Below, one piece after another: positions 26,772 through 35,239 of a DNA stretch of 64,000 nucleotides. The stretch is from Labrys sp. WJW (GTDB taxonomy: Bacteria; Pseudomonadota; Alphaproteobacteria; Rhizobiales; Labraceae): assembly GCF_001676615.1 (NCBI RefSeq), contig NZ_LYXZ01000016.1, positions 62,001-126,000 of the forward strand, given 5' to 3'. Position 1 is the stretch's first letter. The number at the start of each line of letters is the position of its first letter. The notes beneath the pieces are model-generated. The model was not told the DNA's origin, did not search any database, and saw only the letters and a program-made list of their open reading frames with translations. The position numbers were made by a program, and so were the translations under genes.

Positions 26772-26786
26772 ATATTCGTCGAATAT
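26772..26786. promoter_or_regulatory. Putative ArsR-type operator
   Basis: ATATTCGTCGAATAT is a perfect palindrome of 7-bp arms around a single T. It lies 14 bp before the regulator start codon and in the 145-bp space shared with the divergent reductase gene, so one bound repressor could control both. Confidence 0.68.
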
Positions 26787-26800
26787 AGGTAGAAGAACGC

Positions 26801-27100
26801 ATGAAGCAACACCCTCACCCCGATGTGAATGACATCAATCTGATCGGCGTTCTGGCCGCCCTCGGTGATCCGGTGCGGCTGCACATCGTCACCACGTTGC
26901 TCGCGGAGGGCGAGAAGGGATCGACGGAATTCGATTGCCAGGTCGCCAATTCGACGCTGAGCCATCACATCAAGCAATTGCGCGAGGCCGGCATCGTCAG
27001 CCACCGCAAGGAAGGCACGCGCTGCTTCGTCGCCCTGCGCCCGGATATCGATGAAAAATTCCCGGGCTTGCTGCAATCCGTGCTGAAATTTGCCGACTAA
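26801..27100 (+). CDS. ArsR-family transcriptional regulator
   Basis: A 99-residue winged helix-turn-helix. LAALGDPVRLHIVTTLL and the recognition helix NSTLSHHIKQLREAGIV are typical of ArsR/SmtB proteins, followed by the wing RKEGTRCFVALRP. The metal-site CxC motif is missing; single cysteines occur in EFDCQ and TRCF. It may therefore sense electrophiles or redox state rather than metals. The divergent old yellow enzyme gene is the obvious target. Confidence 0.9.
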   Translation: MKQHPHPDVNDINLIGVLAALGDPVRLHIVTTLLAEGEKGSTEFDCQVANSTLSHHIKQLREAGIVSHRKEGTRCFVALRPDIDEKFPGLLQSVLKFAD

Positions 27101-27118
27101 ACTTCTTGTCCGGAACAG

Positions 27119-28096
27119 CTATTCCGAGCGGAAGCGCGCCCGATAGGCTGCAGGACTGAGGCCCACGCGACGCCGGAAATGATGGCGCATCGTCTCCAGC
27201 GAATTGAAGCCGCAGCTTGCGGCGATGTCGCCGAGCGAGGCGCCGAGATCGCGCTCGAGCTGCTCGCGGGCCAGCCGCACGCGCTCGGCCACCAGCCATT
27301 CGCCCGGCGGCAGGCCCGTCGTCTCCTCGAAGCGGCGCTGGAAGGTACGCTGGCTCATGCCGGAGCGGGCAGCGATCGTCTCGATGCGGTGGGGCGCGAC
27401 CAAATTCTGGCGCAGCCAATCGATCAAGGGAGCCAGCCGGGCGGATTCACGCTCACGCGGCACCGGCCGCTCGATGAACTGAGCCTGGCCGCCGTCGCGA
27501 TGCGGAGGCACCACCAGCCGGCGGGCCACGGTGTTGGCGGCATCCGGGCCGAAATCGCGCCGGATCACATGCAGGCAGAGATCGAGCGCCGCTGCGCTTC
27601 CGGCGGCGGTCATGATGTCGCCAAGGTCGACATAGAGCCGGTCGGGATCGAGTACGATGGTAGGATGGCGCGCGCCGATATCGGCCGCATAGCGCCAATG
27701 CGTCGTCGCCTCCCGACCATCGAGCAGGCCGCAGGCAGCCAGCACGGCAATGCCTGAGCACAGCGACATCAGGCGGGCGCCACGCCGATGCGCGAGCTTG
27801 AGGCCATCGATGAGGTCCGCCGGTACAGGGCTGGCGATACCGCGCCAGCCCGGCACGATGATGAGATCGGCCTCCTCCAGCAATTCCAGGCCGGAATGCG
27901 GCTCGACCGTCAGCCCACCCGCCGCATGAAGCGGCCCCGACTCGATGCCGCAGGTGGCATAGCGATACCAGGAGGGCCCCATCTCAGGACGCGGCAGGCC
28001 GAAGACCTCATAGGCCACCCCGAATTCGAAGGTGCAGAGGCCATCATAGACGAGCACAGCCACGAGGGGGCCGCTGAGGGAGGGCATGTTTGGCAT
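27119..28096 (-). CDS. GlxA-family transcriptional regulator (DJ-1/PfpI domain plus AraC DNA-binding domain)
   Basis: About 325 residues. The N-terminal DJ-1/PfpI amidotransferase-like domain has LVYDGLCTFEFGVAYEVFGL and the nucleophile-elbow Cys in LMSLCSGIAVLA; residues about 220-320 are an AraC-type double helix-turn-helix (IAARSGMSQRTFQRRFEE and ASCGFNSLETMRHHFRR). Such regulators control arginine, glycine-betaine or quaternary amine catabolism in relatives. The start is uncertain among three in-frame ATGs (28087, 28096, 28117). Its target is not obvious from the neighbours. Confidence 0.9.
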   Translation of the reverse strand: MPNMPSLSGPLVAVLVYDGLCTFEFGVAYEVFGLPRPEMGPSWYRYATCGIESGPLHAAGGLTVEPHSGLELLEEADLIIVPGWRGIASPVPADLIDGLKLAHRRGARLMSLCSGIAVLAACGLLDGREATTHWRYAADIGARHPTIVLDPDRLYVDLGDIMTAAGSAAALDLCLHVIRRDFGPDAANTVARRLVVPPHRDGGQAQFIERPVPRERESARLAPLIDWLRQNLVAPHRIETIAARSGMSQRTFQRRFEETTGLPPGEWLVAERVRLAREQLERDLGASLGDIAASCGFNSLETMRHHFRRRVGLSPAAYRARFRSE

Positions 28097-28177
28097 GATC
28101 TTGACGAAGTGTGGCATCAAGGCCATGACCAGACAAGATTTCTCTCGATGCTGCAAAGACCCGACAGGACGACGCTC

Positions 28178-28528
28178 ATGAATGCCATCAATGTGATTGC
28201 CCCCTATCGTCACCTCGGCATGTGGGTATTCGATGATCCGAAGGTTGGGCTCGTACAGGAGCCTTTTGTTGGCGGCGCTGATACGCTGATTGATCAGGCG
28301 ACAGCCCATATACCCAATGCAAGCAAGGGCTTCGTCATGGTGTTTTCCGCATCACCCTTTCCTGGCAGTACTTTCCAGCTGGAATGGCGACGCGCGGATG
28401 GAAGCGGCAATATCTACTTCTCGCCCGACTTCGGCAACGAAGGCTGGCTATGTCCGGCGCTGCTGCGGTATTTCGATCAGCCGCCAATGGCCATCCATGT
28501 GCAGATCAGAGCCCAGGATCCGCAATAA
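28178..28528 (+). CDS. DUF6717 family protein
   Basis: 116 residues. The pattern INVIAPYRHLGMWVFDDPK ... LVQEPFVGGADTLID matches the DUF6717 family of small proteins. No catalytic or membrane features are seen. The ATG at 28178 is preferred over one 30 bp upstream because it begins at the conserved region and has AGGAC upstream. It diverges from the GlxA-type regulator. Its function is unknown. Confidence 0.8.
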   Translation: MNAINVIAPYRHLGMWVFDDPKVGLVQEPFVGGADTLIDQATAHIPNASKGFVMVFSASPFPGSTFQLEWRRADGSGNIYFSPDFGNEGWLCPALLRYFDQPPMAIHVQIRAQDPQ

Positions 28529-28534
28529 GTAGAC

Positions 28535-29368
28535 TCAATCCTGCCGGACCTCGTTGCGGCGCATGCGCTGCTCCAGACGGCGCACCAGCAGGGTCAGGCC
28601 GATGGTCATCACCAGATAGAAGAAGGCCACCACCGTATAGGTCTCGAAGAAGCGGAAGGTCGAGGCCGTATAGGTCTTGCCGTTCTGGGTGATATCGGCA
28701 ATGCCGAGCACGGAGACGAGGGAGGAATCCTTCAGCATGGAGACGAGGTCGTTGCCGAGAGGCGGCGTCATCGTCTTGAAGGCCTGCGGCAGCACGATGA
28801 GGCGCATGGTCTTGAAGCGCGTCAGGCCGAGCGCCTGGGCCGCCTCGAACTGTCCGGCCGGGATGGACTGGATGCCGCCGCGCACGATCTCGGCGATGAA
28901 GGCCGAATAGGCCAGCGTCAGCGCGAAGATCGCCCGCCATTCGAAGCTGAAATCCCGGATGGTGATCTCCGGCATGAAGCCGGCGGCGATGGCCGGGCCG
29001 AACAGGGCGACATAGCCTTCGATCAAGGCCGGGCCGACCGCGAAGGCGATGTAATAGAGCAGCACGATCATGGGCACGCCGCGCATGATCTCGACATAGG
29101 CCTTGAGCCCCTCCCCCAGCCAGCGCGACCGCGACACCAGCCCGAGCGCCAGAATGGTGCCGAGCACCAGCGAAGCAGCAAAGGCGATCACCGTTACCCG
29201 GATGGTGACGAAGAGCCCCTGCCCCACCACGCCGAAGATGATGCGATATTGCTCGCTGGCCAGGCCGCCGATCAGGACGGCCGTCCCCAGCACGATGAGG
29301 ATCACCAGCCACCAGGGCACTTTCGACAGGAAGGAGGGTGGCGGCGGTGGCGCGTGAGACGTCGTCAT
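28535..29368 (-). CDS. Polar amino-acid ABC transporter permease (HisM/GlnP type)
   Basis: 277 residues with a proline-rich N-terminus (APPPPPSFL), an extra hydrophobic segment near 20-40, and the HisM-type permease domain: GLFVTIRVTVIAFAASLVLG, the EAA motif GQFEAAQALGLTRFKTMRLI, and LVSMLKDSSLVSVLGIAD. It imports polar amino acids with a binding protein and an ATPase. The binding-protein gene lies upstream with a palindromic repeat between, but no ATPase gene accompanies them, so an ATPase elsewhere must be shared. Confidence 0.92.
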   Translation of the reverse strand: MTTSHAPPPPPSFLSKVPWWLVILIVLGTAVLIGGLASEQYRIIFGVVGQGLFVTIRVTVIAFAASLVLGTILALGLVSRSRWLGEGLKAYVEIMRGVPMIVLLYYIAFAVGPALIEGYVALFGPAIAAGFMPEITIRDFSFEWRAIFALTLAYSAFIAEIVRGGIQSIPAGQFEAAQALGLTRFKTMRLIVLPQAFKTMTPPLGNDLVSMLKDSSLVSVLGIADITQNGKTYTASTFRFFETYTVVAFFYLVMTIGLTLLVRRLEQRMRRNEVRQD

Positions 29369-29431
29369 GTGAAGGCAGGAAGATCCGGGAGTAAGGCAGG
29401 CGGCTCAAGGGTCGAAGCGACGGACAATTTG

Positions 29432-29509
29432 GTCATTGCGAGCGGAGCGAAGCAATCCGGACTTCGCCGCCCGCAGAAAACTGGATTGCTTCGCTCCGCT
29501 CGCAATGAC
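29432..29509. repeat. Palindromic repeat family A, copy 1
   Basis: A long inverted repeat with outer arms GTCATTGCGAGCGGAGCG / CGCTCCGCTCGCAATGAC and inner AAGCAATCC / GGATTGCTT. Related copies are at 52537-52613 and 54198-54275. It is inserted inside the amino-acid transporter operon, between the binding protein and the permease. Confidence 0.9.
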
Positions 29510-29537
29510 ACCGTGGTGCCGGGAAGCCGATCCCGGC

Positions 29538-30350
29538 TCAGTTCGCGGTCTTGTAGTCGAAGAACCACTTCTTATCGAGCGCCTTGGTCGTCCCATCCGC
29601 CTTCATTGCGGCCAGCGCGGCATTGACCGGACCGATGAGATCGGAGCCCTGCTTGAGGATGAAGCCGAACTCGTCATGGCCAAGGCCGTTGCCGACGATC
29701 TTGAAGCTGTCCGGTGAGGCGGCGATGTTGCCCTCGGCGCCGGCCTTGTCCATCAGCACCGTATCGACATCGCCCGATTTGAGCGCCTGCACCGAGGCCC
29801 CGAAGGTCTCGAACAGCTTGAGCCGCGGGCTCTTGTCGTTGCCGCCGAGCAGGTCGGTGACCGAGACGAAGAAATTGGTGGTGCCGGACTGGGCGCCCAC
29901 GAAAAGCTTGTCGTCGGCCGCGAAGCTCTTGGAATCGGCGAAGCGCTTCTCGTCGGCCCTAACCAGCATGAACTGTTCGGACACCATGTAGGGGTCGGAG
30001 AAGGCGATCTGCTTCTTACGCTCGTCGGTGATGGAGATGCCGTCCATGCCGATGTCGAACTGGCCGTTCTGCACCGCCTGGATCATGGCGTCCCAGGACG
30101 AGGTCTTCCACTCGATCTTGGCATTGAGCCGCTTGCCGATCTCGTTGACCGCGTCATATTCCCAACCGATGCCCTGCCCGGTCTTGGGATCGGTGAAGTT
30201 CAACGGGAAATAGGCGTTCTCGGTGACGGCGACGATGGTCCGGCCCTTCAGGTCAGGCAGCGTCTGGGCCTCGGCCGGCCCCTGGGCCAGTCCTAGGGGA
30301 ACGGCCAAGGCTGCGATGGCGCCAAGGGCGAGAAAGGTGCGGCGAAGCAT
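29538..30350 (-). CDS. Amino-acid ABC transporter substrate-binding protein
   Basis: 270 residues. A signal peptide (MLRRTFLALGAIAALAVPLG, cleavage near AEA-Q) precedes a type 2 periplasmic-binding domain: VAVTENAYFPLNF, WEYDAVNEIGKRLNAK, FDIGMDGISITDERKKQIAFS and the second-lobe SGTTNFFV. The ATG at 30350 is chosen because it starts the signal peptide. The ligand is probably a polar or basic amino acid. It forms a two-gene transporter unit with the downstream permease. Confidence 0.92.
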   Translation of the reverse strand: MLRRTFLALGAIAALAVPLGLAQGPAEAQTLPDLKGRTIVAVTENAYFPLNFTDPKTGQGIGWEYDAVNEIGKRLNAKIEWKTSSWDAMIQAVQNGQFDIGMDGISITDERKKQIAFSDPYMVSEQFMLVRADEKRFADSKSFAADDKLFVGAQSGTTNFFVSVTDLLGGNDKSPRLKLFETFGASVQALKSGDVDTVLMDKAGAEGNIAASPDSFKIVGNGLGHDEFGFILKQGSDLIGPVNAALAAMKADGTTKALDKKWFFDYKTAN

Positions 30351-30500
30351 CGGGAAACTCCGGTGTGGCGGGCTCAAGCCGCAACCTTGCCACGCGGGTT
30401 TCATGCCGAACAGGGGATTTTCACGGTCCCCACATGGAAAAAGCGGGTCCCCGAACCGCATCGCGGTTCATTTTAGCGTCTTCGAGTTTGCACGACCTTT

Positions 30501-30588
30501 GTCATTGCCGGGCCTGACCCGGCAATCCAGCTCTTCGATCCGGTTGCGCATGTGGCTTCTGGATAGCCGGGTCAAGCCCGGCTATGAC
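30501..30588. repeat. Palindromic repeat family B
   Basis: The ends GTCATTGCCGGGCCTGACCC and GGGTCAAGCCCGGCTATGAC are near-complementary inverted repeats, and each arm also folds alone (TGCCGGG..CCCGGCA, AGCCGGG..CCCGGCT). This is a widespread alphaproteobacterial intergenic repeat type. It lies between the convergent-side ends of the amino-acid-binding and transglycosylase genes. Confidence 0.85.
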
Positions 30589-30643
30589 AAATTGCAGTGT
30601 TTGCCAACGTGAGCTGCATCGGGTCGCAAGACCGGCCTTTGGC

Positions 30644-31642
30644 CTATTCCGCGATCTTGGTGGCCAGCAGCGCGACCGTCTTGCGATAGAGCTCGCTGCC
30701 GTTCCAGGCCTTGAGGGCGTCGAAATTCGGCTCACCGGGATTCCAGCCGGCGCCACGCTGCCAGCGGCCCGACAGGAACTTGGCGACCGAGCCGATCACG
30801 TCGGCCTGGCTCTTGACCAGATCCTTGTGGCCATCGCCATCGAAGTCCACGGCGTGCTTGAGATAGGAGGTCGGCATGAACTGGACCTGGCCGATCTCAC
30901 CGGCCCAGGCACCACGCATCTCGTGCAGCGGCACGTCGCCCTTGTCGACGATGGTGAGGGCGGCGATCAGTTCGGGACGGAACTTGTCGCCACGGCGGCA
31001 GTCGAAGGAGAGGGTTGCCAGCGAGCGGATGCTCTCGAACTTGCCGACATTGGCACCGAAATCGGTCTCGAGCGCCCAGAGAGAAGCGATGATCGGCGCC
31101 TGCACGCCATATTCGGCCTCGGCCTTGTCGAACACCGCCTGATACTTCTTGATCACCTGCTTGCCGCGCTTGATGCGATAGGCATTGACCATGCGGCCCG
31201 AGAATTCCTCGAAGGTCTGCGAAAAGGTCTTCCGCTGGGCGCGATCGAGCCCGATCACCTTGGGATCGTAGGCAACGCCCTCCAGGGCGGCCATGCCCTG
31301 GGCGCCAATGCCCCTGGCCGCGGCATCCTTCTTGAAATTCTCCAGCCAGGCCGGGAAGCCGGCGGGATCGGTCGGCGTGGTGCAGGCCTGCACCTGGGTC
31401 TGGGGCTGCGCCTGCCCCTGTGGCTGGCCTTGCGGCTGCGGCTGTGCGGCGGGCTGCGCCCCGGATTGCGGCTGAGCTTGAGGCTGGGCTTGAGGCTGGG
31501 CTTGGGGCTCAGGCTGGCCTTGAGGCTGCGGTTGGGCTTGAGGTTGTGGCTGGGCCTGGGGCGACGAAGGCTGCGGCTCCGTCTGGGCCAGGGCTGGCGA
31601 GGCCATCAGCAACAGGGCGGCAAGCAAGGGGGCAGTGCGCAT
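30644..31642 (-). CDS. Lytic murein transglycosylase (MltB-like) with Pro-Gln-rich linker
   Basis: 332 residues. A signal peptide (MRTAPLLAALLLMASPALAQ) is followed by a Pro/Gln repeat region (about 22-85, many PQAQ and PQGQ units) and the catalytic domain from about 95. The catalytic glutamate is Glu192 in WALETDFGANVG, and GEIGQVQFMPTSYLKHAVDFD is the substrate-groove motif of MltB enzymes. It cleaves peptidoglycan glycan strands in the periplasm. The ATG at 31642 begins the signal peptide; the longer frame upstream lacks one. The linker probably spans the periplasm or cell wall. Confidence 0.92.
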   Translation of the reverse strand: MRTAPLLAALLLMASPALAQTEPQPSSPQAQPQPQAQPQPQGQPEPQAQPQAQPQAQPQSGAQPAAQPQPQGQPQGQAQPQTQVQACTTPTDPAGFPAWLENFKKDAAARGIGAQGMAALEGVAYDPKVIGLDRAQRKTFSQTFEEFSGRMVNAYRIKRGKQVIKKYQAVFDKAEAEYGVQAPIIASLWALETDFGANVGKFESIRSLATLSFDCRRGDKFRPELIAALTIVDKGDVPLHEMRGAWAGEIGQVQFMPTSYLKHAVDFDGDGHKDLVKSQADVIGSVAKFLSGRWQRGAGWNPGEPNFDALKAWNGSELYRKTVALLATKIAE

Positions 31643-31879
31643 GAAATCATCTCGGAGGGAAGAAGAGCCACAAAAGCCAAACAAGAATGCGCAAAATGTG
31701 GCGGTTACCGGGAAAGAGCAAGGCCTGTCCCGGATGCGCTTGGAAGGCGGGATTCTCATGACGGCAATCGCGGCGTGACGCAAGAGGAAAGCGGCAACCG
31801 GCGGAGCGTCGCATTGTTGCGGGCGCGAATCTGTGGCACGGAATGCGCTTTCGGGCCTATGGGCCCGTCGCGAGGAGCC

Positions 31880-32818
31880 ATGGCCTATCGTCCCGTTCTA
31901 TGTGCAGGCGGCTGCGTCATCGACCGTGTCGGCGAGACCGCCGATGCGAAGGAGCGCCTCTACACCTCGAACATCGGCACGATGCGCACCAGCCTGGGCG
32001 GTGTCGCCCGCAACGTGGCTGAGAATCTGGCGCGCCTGGGCATCGAGGTCGGCCTCGTCTCGCTGGTCGGCGACGATCTGGAGGGGCGGCGTGTCGTCGA
32101 GGAAAGCAACCGGGCCGGCATCGACATGAGCTGCGTCAGGCTGGCCGCCGGAGCCACCACCGCCTCCTACACCGCTATTTTCAGCGGCGAGGGCGAGTTG
32201 GTGATCGGTCTCGCCGACATGGCGATCTTCGACCGGATCGAGCCCGAAACCATCGCCATCCGCATAGCCAGCTTCCCTCCGGAAGGGTACGTGTTCGCCG
32301 ACGCCAATCTGCCGCCGGCCGCTTTGCAGGCCGTGGCGGAAGCGAAGGGACCCCGCCCCCTCGCCTGCGTGCCCGTCTCGGTGCAGAAGCTGGCCAAGCT
32401 CGTACCGATCCTGGCCTCGATCGATATCCTCTTCCTCAATCTTTACGAGGCGCGCGCTTTGCTCGGAAGCGAGGAGGAAGCGGAAGCCCTGGCTACAAGG
32501 CTCGCGGCGGGCCCGGTGCCACGCGGACTGCTCACCCTCGGCCCGCGCGGAGCCCTGGCCTGGGAAGCAGGCAAGGTAACCCCGATCGCAGCGCTGGCCT
32601 CCCGCCCGACCAACGTCAACGGGGCCGGCGATGCGCTGGCCGGGGCCACGCTCGCACGCCTTGCCGCCGGCGACGGCTTCCTCATGGCGGCCCACCGGGC
32701 CATGGCTGCCGCAGCCCTCACGGTCGAGTCGCCCCAGACCGTGCGTTCCGATCTCACCATGCAGGCCGTGCTGGCCCGCTACATCAATTCCCATCCAACC
32801 GAAACGATAGCATCATGA
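31880..32818 (+). CDS. psuK: Pseudouridine kinase (PfkB family)
   Basis: A 312-residue ribokinase-fold kinase. The N-terminal CAGGCVIDRVG and SLGGVARNVAENLARLG are the pattern of PsuK-type PfkB proteins, and the C-terminal NVNGAGDALAGATLARLAAG holds the catalytic Asp and anion hole. It phosphorylates pseudouridine from RNA turnover at the 5' position. GAGGAG immediately precedes the ATG (spacing is short). It overlaps the next gene, pseudouridine-5'-phosphate glycosidase, by 4 bp, which fixes the assignment. Confidence 0.93.
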   Translation: MAYRPVLCAGGCVIDRVGETADAKERLYTSNIGTMRTSLGGVARNVAENLARLGIEVGLVSLVGDDLEGRRVVEESNRAGIDMSCVRLAAGATTASYTAIFSGEGELVIGLADMAIFDRIEPETIAIRIASFPPEGYVFADANLPPAALQAVAEAKGPRPLACVPVSVQKLAKLVPILASIDILFLNLYEARALLGSEEEAEALATRLAAGPVPRGLLTLGPRGALAWEAGKVTPIAALASRPTNVNGAGDALAGATLARLAAGDGFLMAAHRAMAAAALTVESPQTVRSDLTMQAVLARYINSHPTETIAS

Positions 32819-33714
32819 CGTCCATTGCTCATTCCGCCGCTGTCTCTGCCGCCCTCAAGGCCGGCAAGCCGGTCGTCGCGCTGGAATCCACCATCATCAC
32901 CCATGGCATGCCCTGGCCCCAGAACGTCGAAACGGCCCGCAAGGTCGAAGCGGCGGTCAGGGCCGGCGGTGCCGAGCCGGCAACCATCGCCGTGCTCGAC
33001 GGCGTCATTCATGCCGGGCTGGAGGACAGCCAGCTCGAAGCCATGGGCAAGGCTACCGGCTTCCTGAAGCTCAGCCGTGCCGACCTCGGCTATGCCGTCG
33101 CCACGGGCAAGAACGGCTCCACCACGGTGGCCGCCACCATGATCGCCGCCGACCGGGCCGGTATCCGCGTCTTCGCCACCGGCGGCATCGGCGGCGTGCA
33201 TCGCGGCGTCGAGAAGACCTACGACATCTCGGCCGATCTGCAGGAACTGGCGCGCACGCCGGTCTGCGTCGTCTGCGCCGGCGCCAAGGCCATCCTCGAC
33301 CTGCCCAAGACGCTGGAGACCCTGGAGACGCTCGGCGTGCCGGTCGTCGGCTATGGCTCCGACGAATTCCCTGCCTTCTGGAGCCGCAAGAGCGGCCTGG
33401 CGGCACCGATGCGCCTCGACGACCCCGCCGACATCGCCGCCCTGATCCGAGCCCGCGCGGAATTGCGGCTCGACGGCGGCGTGCTGGTCGGCAACCCCAT
33501 CCCGCTGGCCGACGAGATCGCCGCCAACGAGATCAATCCCGCCATCGAAGCGGCCGTGGACGAAGCCGATGCCATGGGCATTTCCGGCAAGGCTCTCACG
33601 CCTTTCCTGCTCTCGCGCATGCTCGACCTCACCGAGGGGCGCAGCCTGATCGCCAATATCGCCTTGGTGGAGAACAATGCGCGCCTGGCGGCGAAGATCG
33701 CCGCCGCGCTGTAA
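32815..33714 (+). CDS. psuG: Pseudouridine-5'-phosphate glycosidase
   Basis: A 299-residue PsuG/IndA family enzyme that splits the C-glycosidic bond of pseudouridine 5'-phosphate into uracil and ribose 5-phosphate. Diagnostic blocks are VALESTIITHGMPWPQN, GVIHAGLED, the ring-opening lysine region RADLGYAVATGKNGSTTVAA, FATGGIGGVHRG and SDEFPAFW. It follows psuK with an ATGA overlap. No dedicated transporter gene is adjacent, so the pair probably serves intracellular RNA salvage or relies on a general nucleoside transporter. Confidence 0.95.
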   Translation: MTSIAHSAAVSAALKAGKPVVALESTIITHGMPWPQNVETARKVEAAVRAGGAEPATIAVLDGVIHAGLEDSQLEAMGKATGFLKLSRADLGYAVATGKNGSTTVAATMIAADRAGIRVFATGGIGGVHRGVEKTYDISADLQELARTPVCVVCAGAKAILDLPKTLETLETLGVPVVGYGSDEFPAFWSRKSGLAAPMRLDDPADIAALIRARAELRLDGGVLVGNPIPLADEIAANEINPAIEAAVDEADAMGISGKALTPFLLSRMLDLTEGRSLIANIALVENNARLAAKIAAAL

Positions 33715-33845
33715 TATCAGCCCGGTCACTGACGGGAGTGACGAATGCTCCCGCCACTCTGCTACTTCGGCAGCGCGCCGATCGACCAGGTGTGGCCGAA
33801 GGAATCCTTGCGCAGCCATACCCTCGAAATGCGTTGAGAGCGAGG

Positions 33846-35018
33846 TCAGTTCGGCCGGGCTTCCTGGCTTGCCTGTGCTGCCTGGTCCTGTGCAGCCGGA
33901 TCATTCGCCGCCTGACGCTCCGGTCCGGGCACCACACCGACGGCCCGGCGGGTTGCCGCCTCGCGGGCGATTTCGGCAGCGACCTGCGCCATTTCGCGGC
34001 GCAGAAGGCTGTTGTCGGCCTCGATGCGCAGCCAGGATTCATGGGCTTCCTCGCGAAGAGCGGCAAGCTCGGCCTGCAAGCGGGCGCGCTCGATCTTCAG
34101 GGCACCGATTTCTTCCTCGGCGGCGCTCGGCTCCGCACTGCGGCGCAGGCGATTGAGCTCGGCGATCAGTTCGGCCTCCCGTCCCCCCGCCAGGGCCAGC
34201 CGGGCATCGCGTTCGGCCAATAGGGCATCCTTGCGGCGCAAATCCGCCTCCCAGTCCGAAAGTCGGACCAGGCTGTCAGATCGCTCGGTTTCGGCTACCT
34301 GTCTCTTGTCGGCCATCGCCTGCAATTCGCGCTGCAACGAGGCCGTCCGCGCCTCGAGCGCGGCGATGGCAGTGTCGCGCCGCATCAGCTCGATCGACTG
34401 GGTGGCGAGGCGGTCATCCTTGCCGGAAGCCAGTTCCAGCGCCTCCTGCAATTCGTGCTGATGCAGAACCGCGCCATCCTCCGCCGCACCGAGCTTGGTA
34501 CGAAGAGCGACCAATTCGATGCGCAGGCTGTCATTGCTTTCCTGCGCCGCAGCAAGCTCGCGGCCGTGATCGAGGGCTTCGTCATCGCGCAGCGCGATGG
34601 TCACTCGCGCCGCCGCCAGCTCCGCCTTCAGCGCCGCAACCTCCTGCTGGGCGGTGAGCACGTCGCGCTGGCCATGGGCTGCACCGTCTTCCAATTGACC
34701 AAGCCTGGCGGCATCGACCCCGAGCAGGGCCTCGAGCCGGCGCAGCCTTTCACTCTGACGGCCATAGTCGGCCATCAGCTGATGCCGTTGGGCCCGCTCA
34801 TGCTCGGCTTTCTGTTCAAGGCGACGGTGTCGCATGGCCGCTTCCGCCCGGACGTGATCCTGGGCGGCCCGCACCTGTGCCATCGACAGGGGCAACGCGG
34901 TTTCCATTTCACGACGGATCAAGCGACGCGCACGTCCCCAGATCGCAGGCACCATGGCCAGTGCGGCCAAGGCAGCGAGCGCTGCTCCGAGGAAAAAGGC
35001 AATCGCATAATCGAGCAC
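33846..35018 (-). CDS. Membrane-anchored coiled-coil protein of unknown function
   Basis: 390 residues. One N-terminal transmembrane helix (about 4-27, AIAFFLGAALAALAALAMV) is followed by basic residues and then a nearly continuous coiled coil from about 35 to 360, rich in Ala, Glu, Arg and Leu. The tail (PERQAANDPAAQDQAAQASQ) is disordered. The layout recalls RmuC- or MukB-like filament proteins, but no nuclease or ATPase domain is present. It would project into the cytoplasm. No family is recognised. Confidence 0.75.
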   Translation of the reverse strand: MLDYAIAFFLGAALAALAALAMVPAIWGRARRLIRREMETALPLSMAQVRAAQDHVRAEAAMRHRRLEQKAEHERAQRHQLMADYGRQSERLRRLEALLGVDAARLGQLEDGAAHGQRDVLTAQQEVAALKAELAAARVTIALRDDEALDHGRELAAAQESNDSLRIELVALRTKLGAAEDGAVLHQHELQEALELASGKDDRLATQSIELMRRDTAIAALEARTASLQRELQAMADKRQVAETERSDSLVRLSDWEADLRRKDALLAERDARLALAGGREAELIAELNRLRRSAEPSAAEEEIGALKIERARLQAELAALREEAHESWLRIEADNSLLRREMAQVAAEIAREAATRRAVGVVPGPERQAANDPAAQDQAAQASQEARPN

Positions 35019-35239
35019 GGCAGAGTCTCAGTACGGCGATATCTTCGCCGTACTATACGTCAATTCGACGACAATGCAGGATGAAAACGCACAGCGTGCT
35101 TAAAATCGCACTTGGATGTCCAACTGGCGTCCATTGCGTACGGTTTGTATAGATGATCTGACCGCAGCACTGGTATCTGCATTTCCCGGCTGGGATGAAC
35201 ACCAGCAACCACCCACAGATGCCGCACAGTTGCGCGGGA

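Noticed and set aside
31388-31580. Tandem repeats that could be mistaken for a CRISPR-like array or minisatellite
   Set aside because: They encode the in-frame Pro-Gln linker of the transglycosylase and have no spacer structure.
30584-31879. Plus-strand upstream extension of the pseudouridine kinase frame
   Set aside because: The extension is antisense to the lytic transglycosylase (its repeats read as LRLRLGLR-type strings); the kinase begins at 31880.
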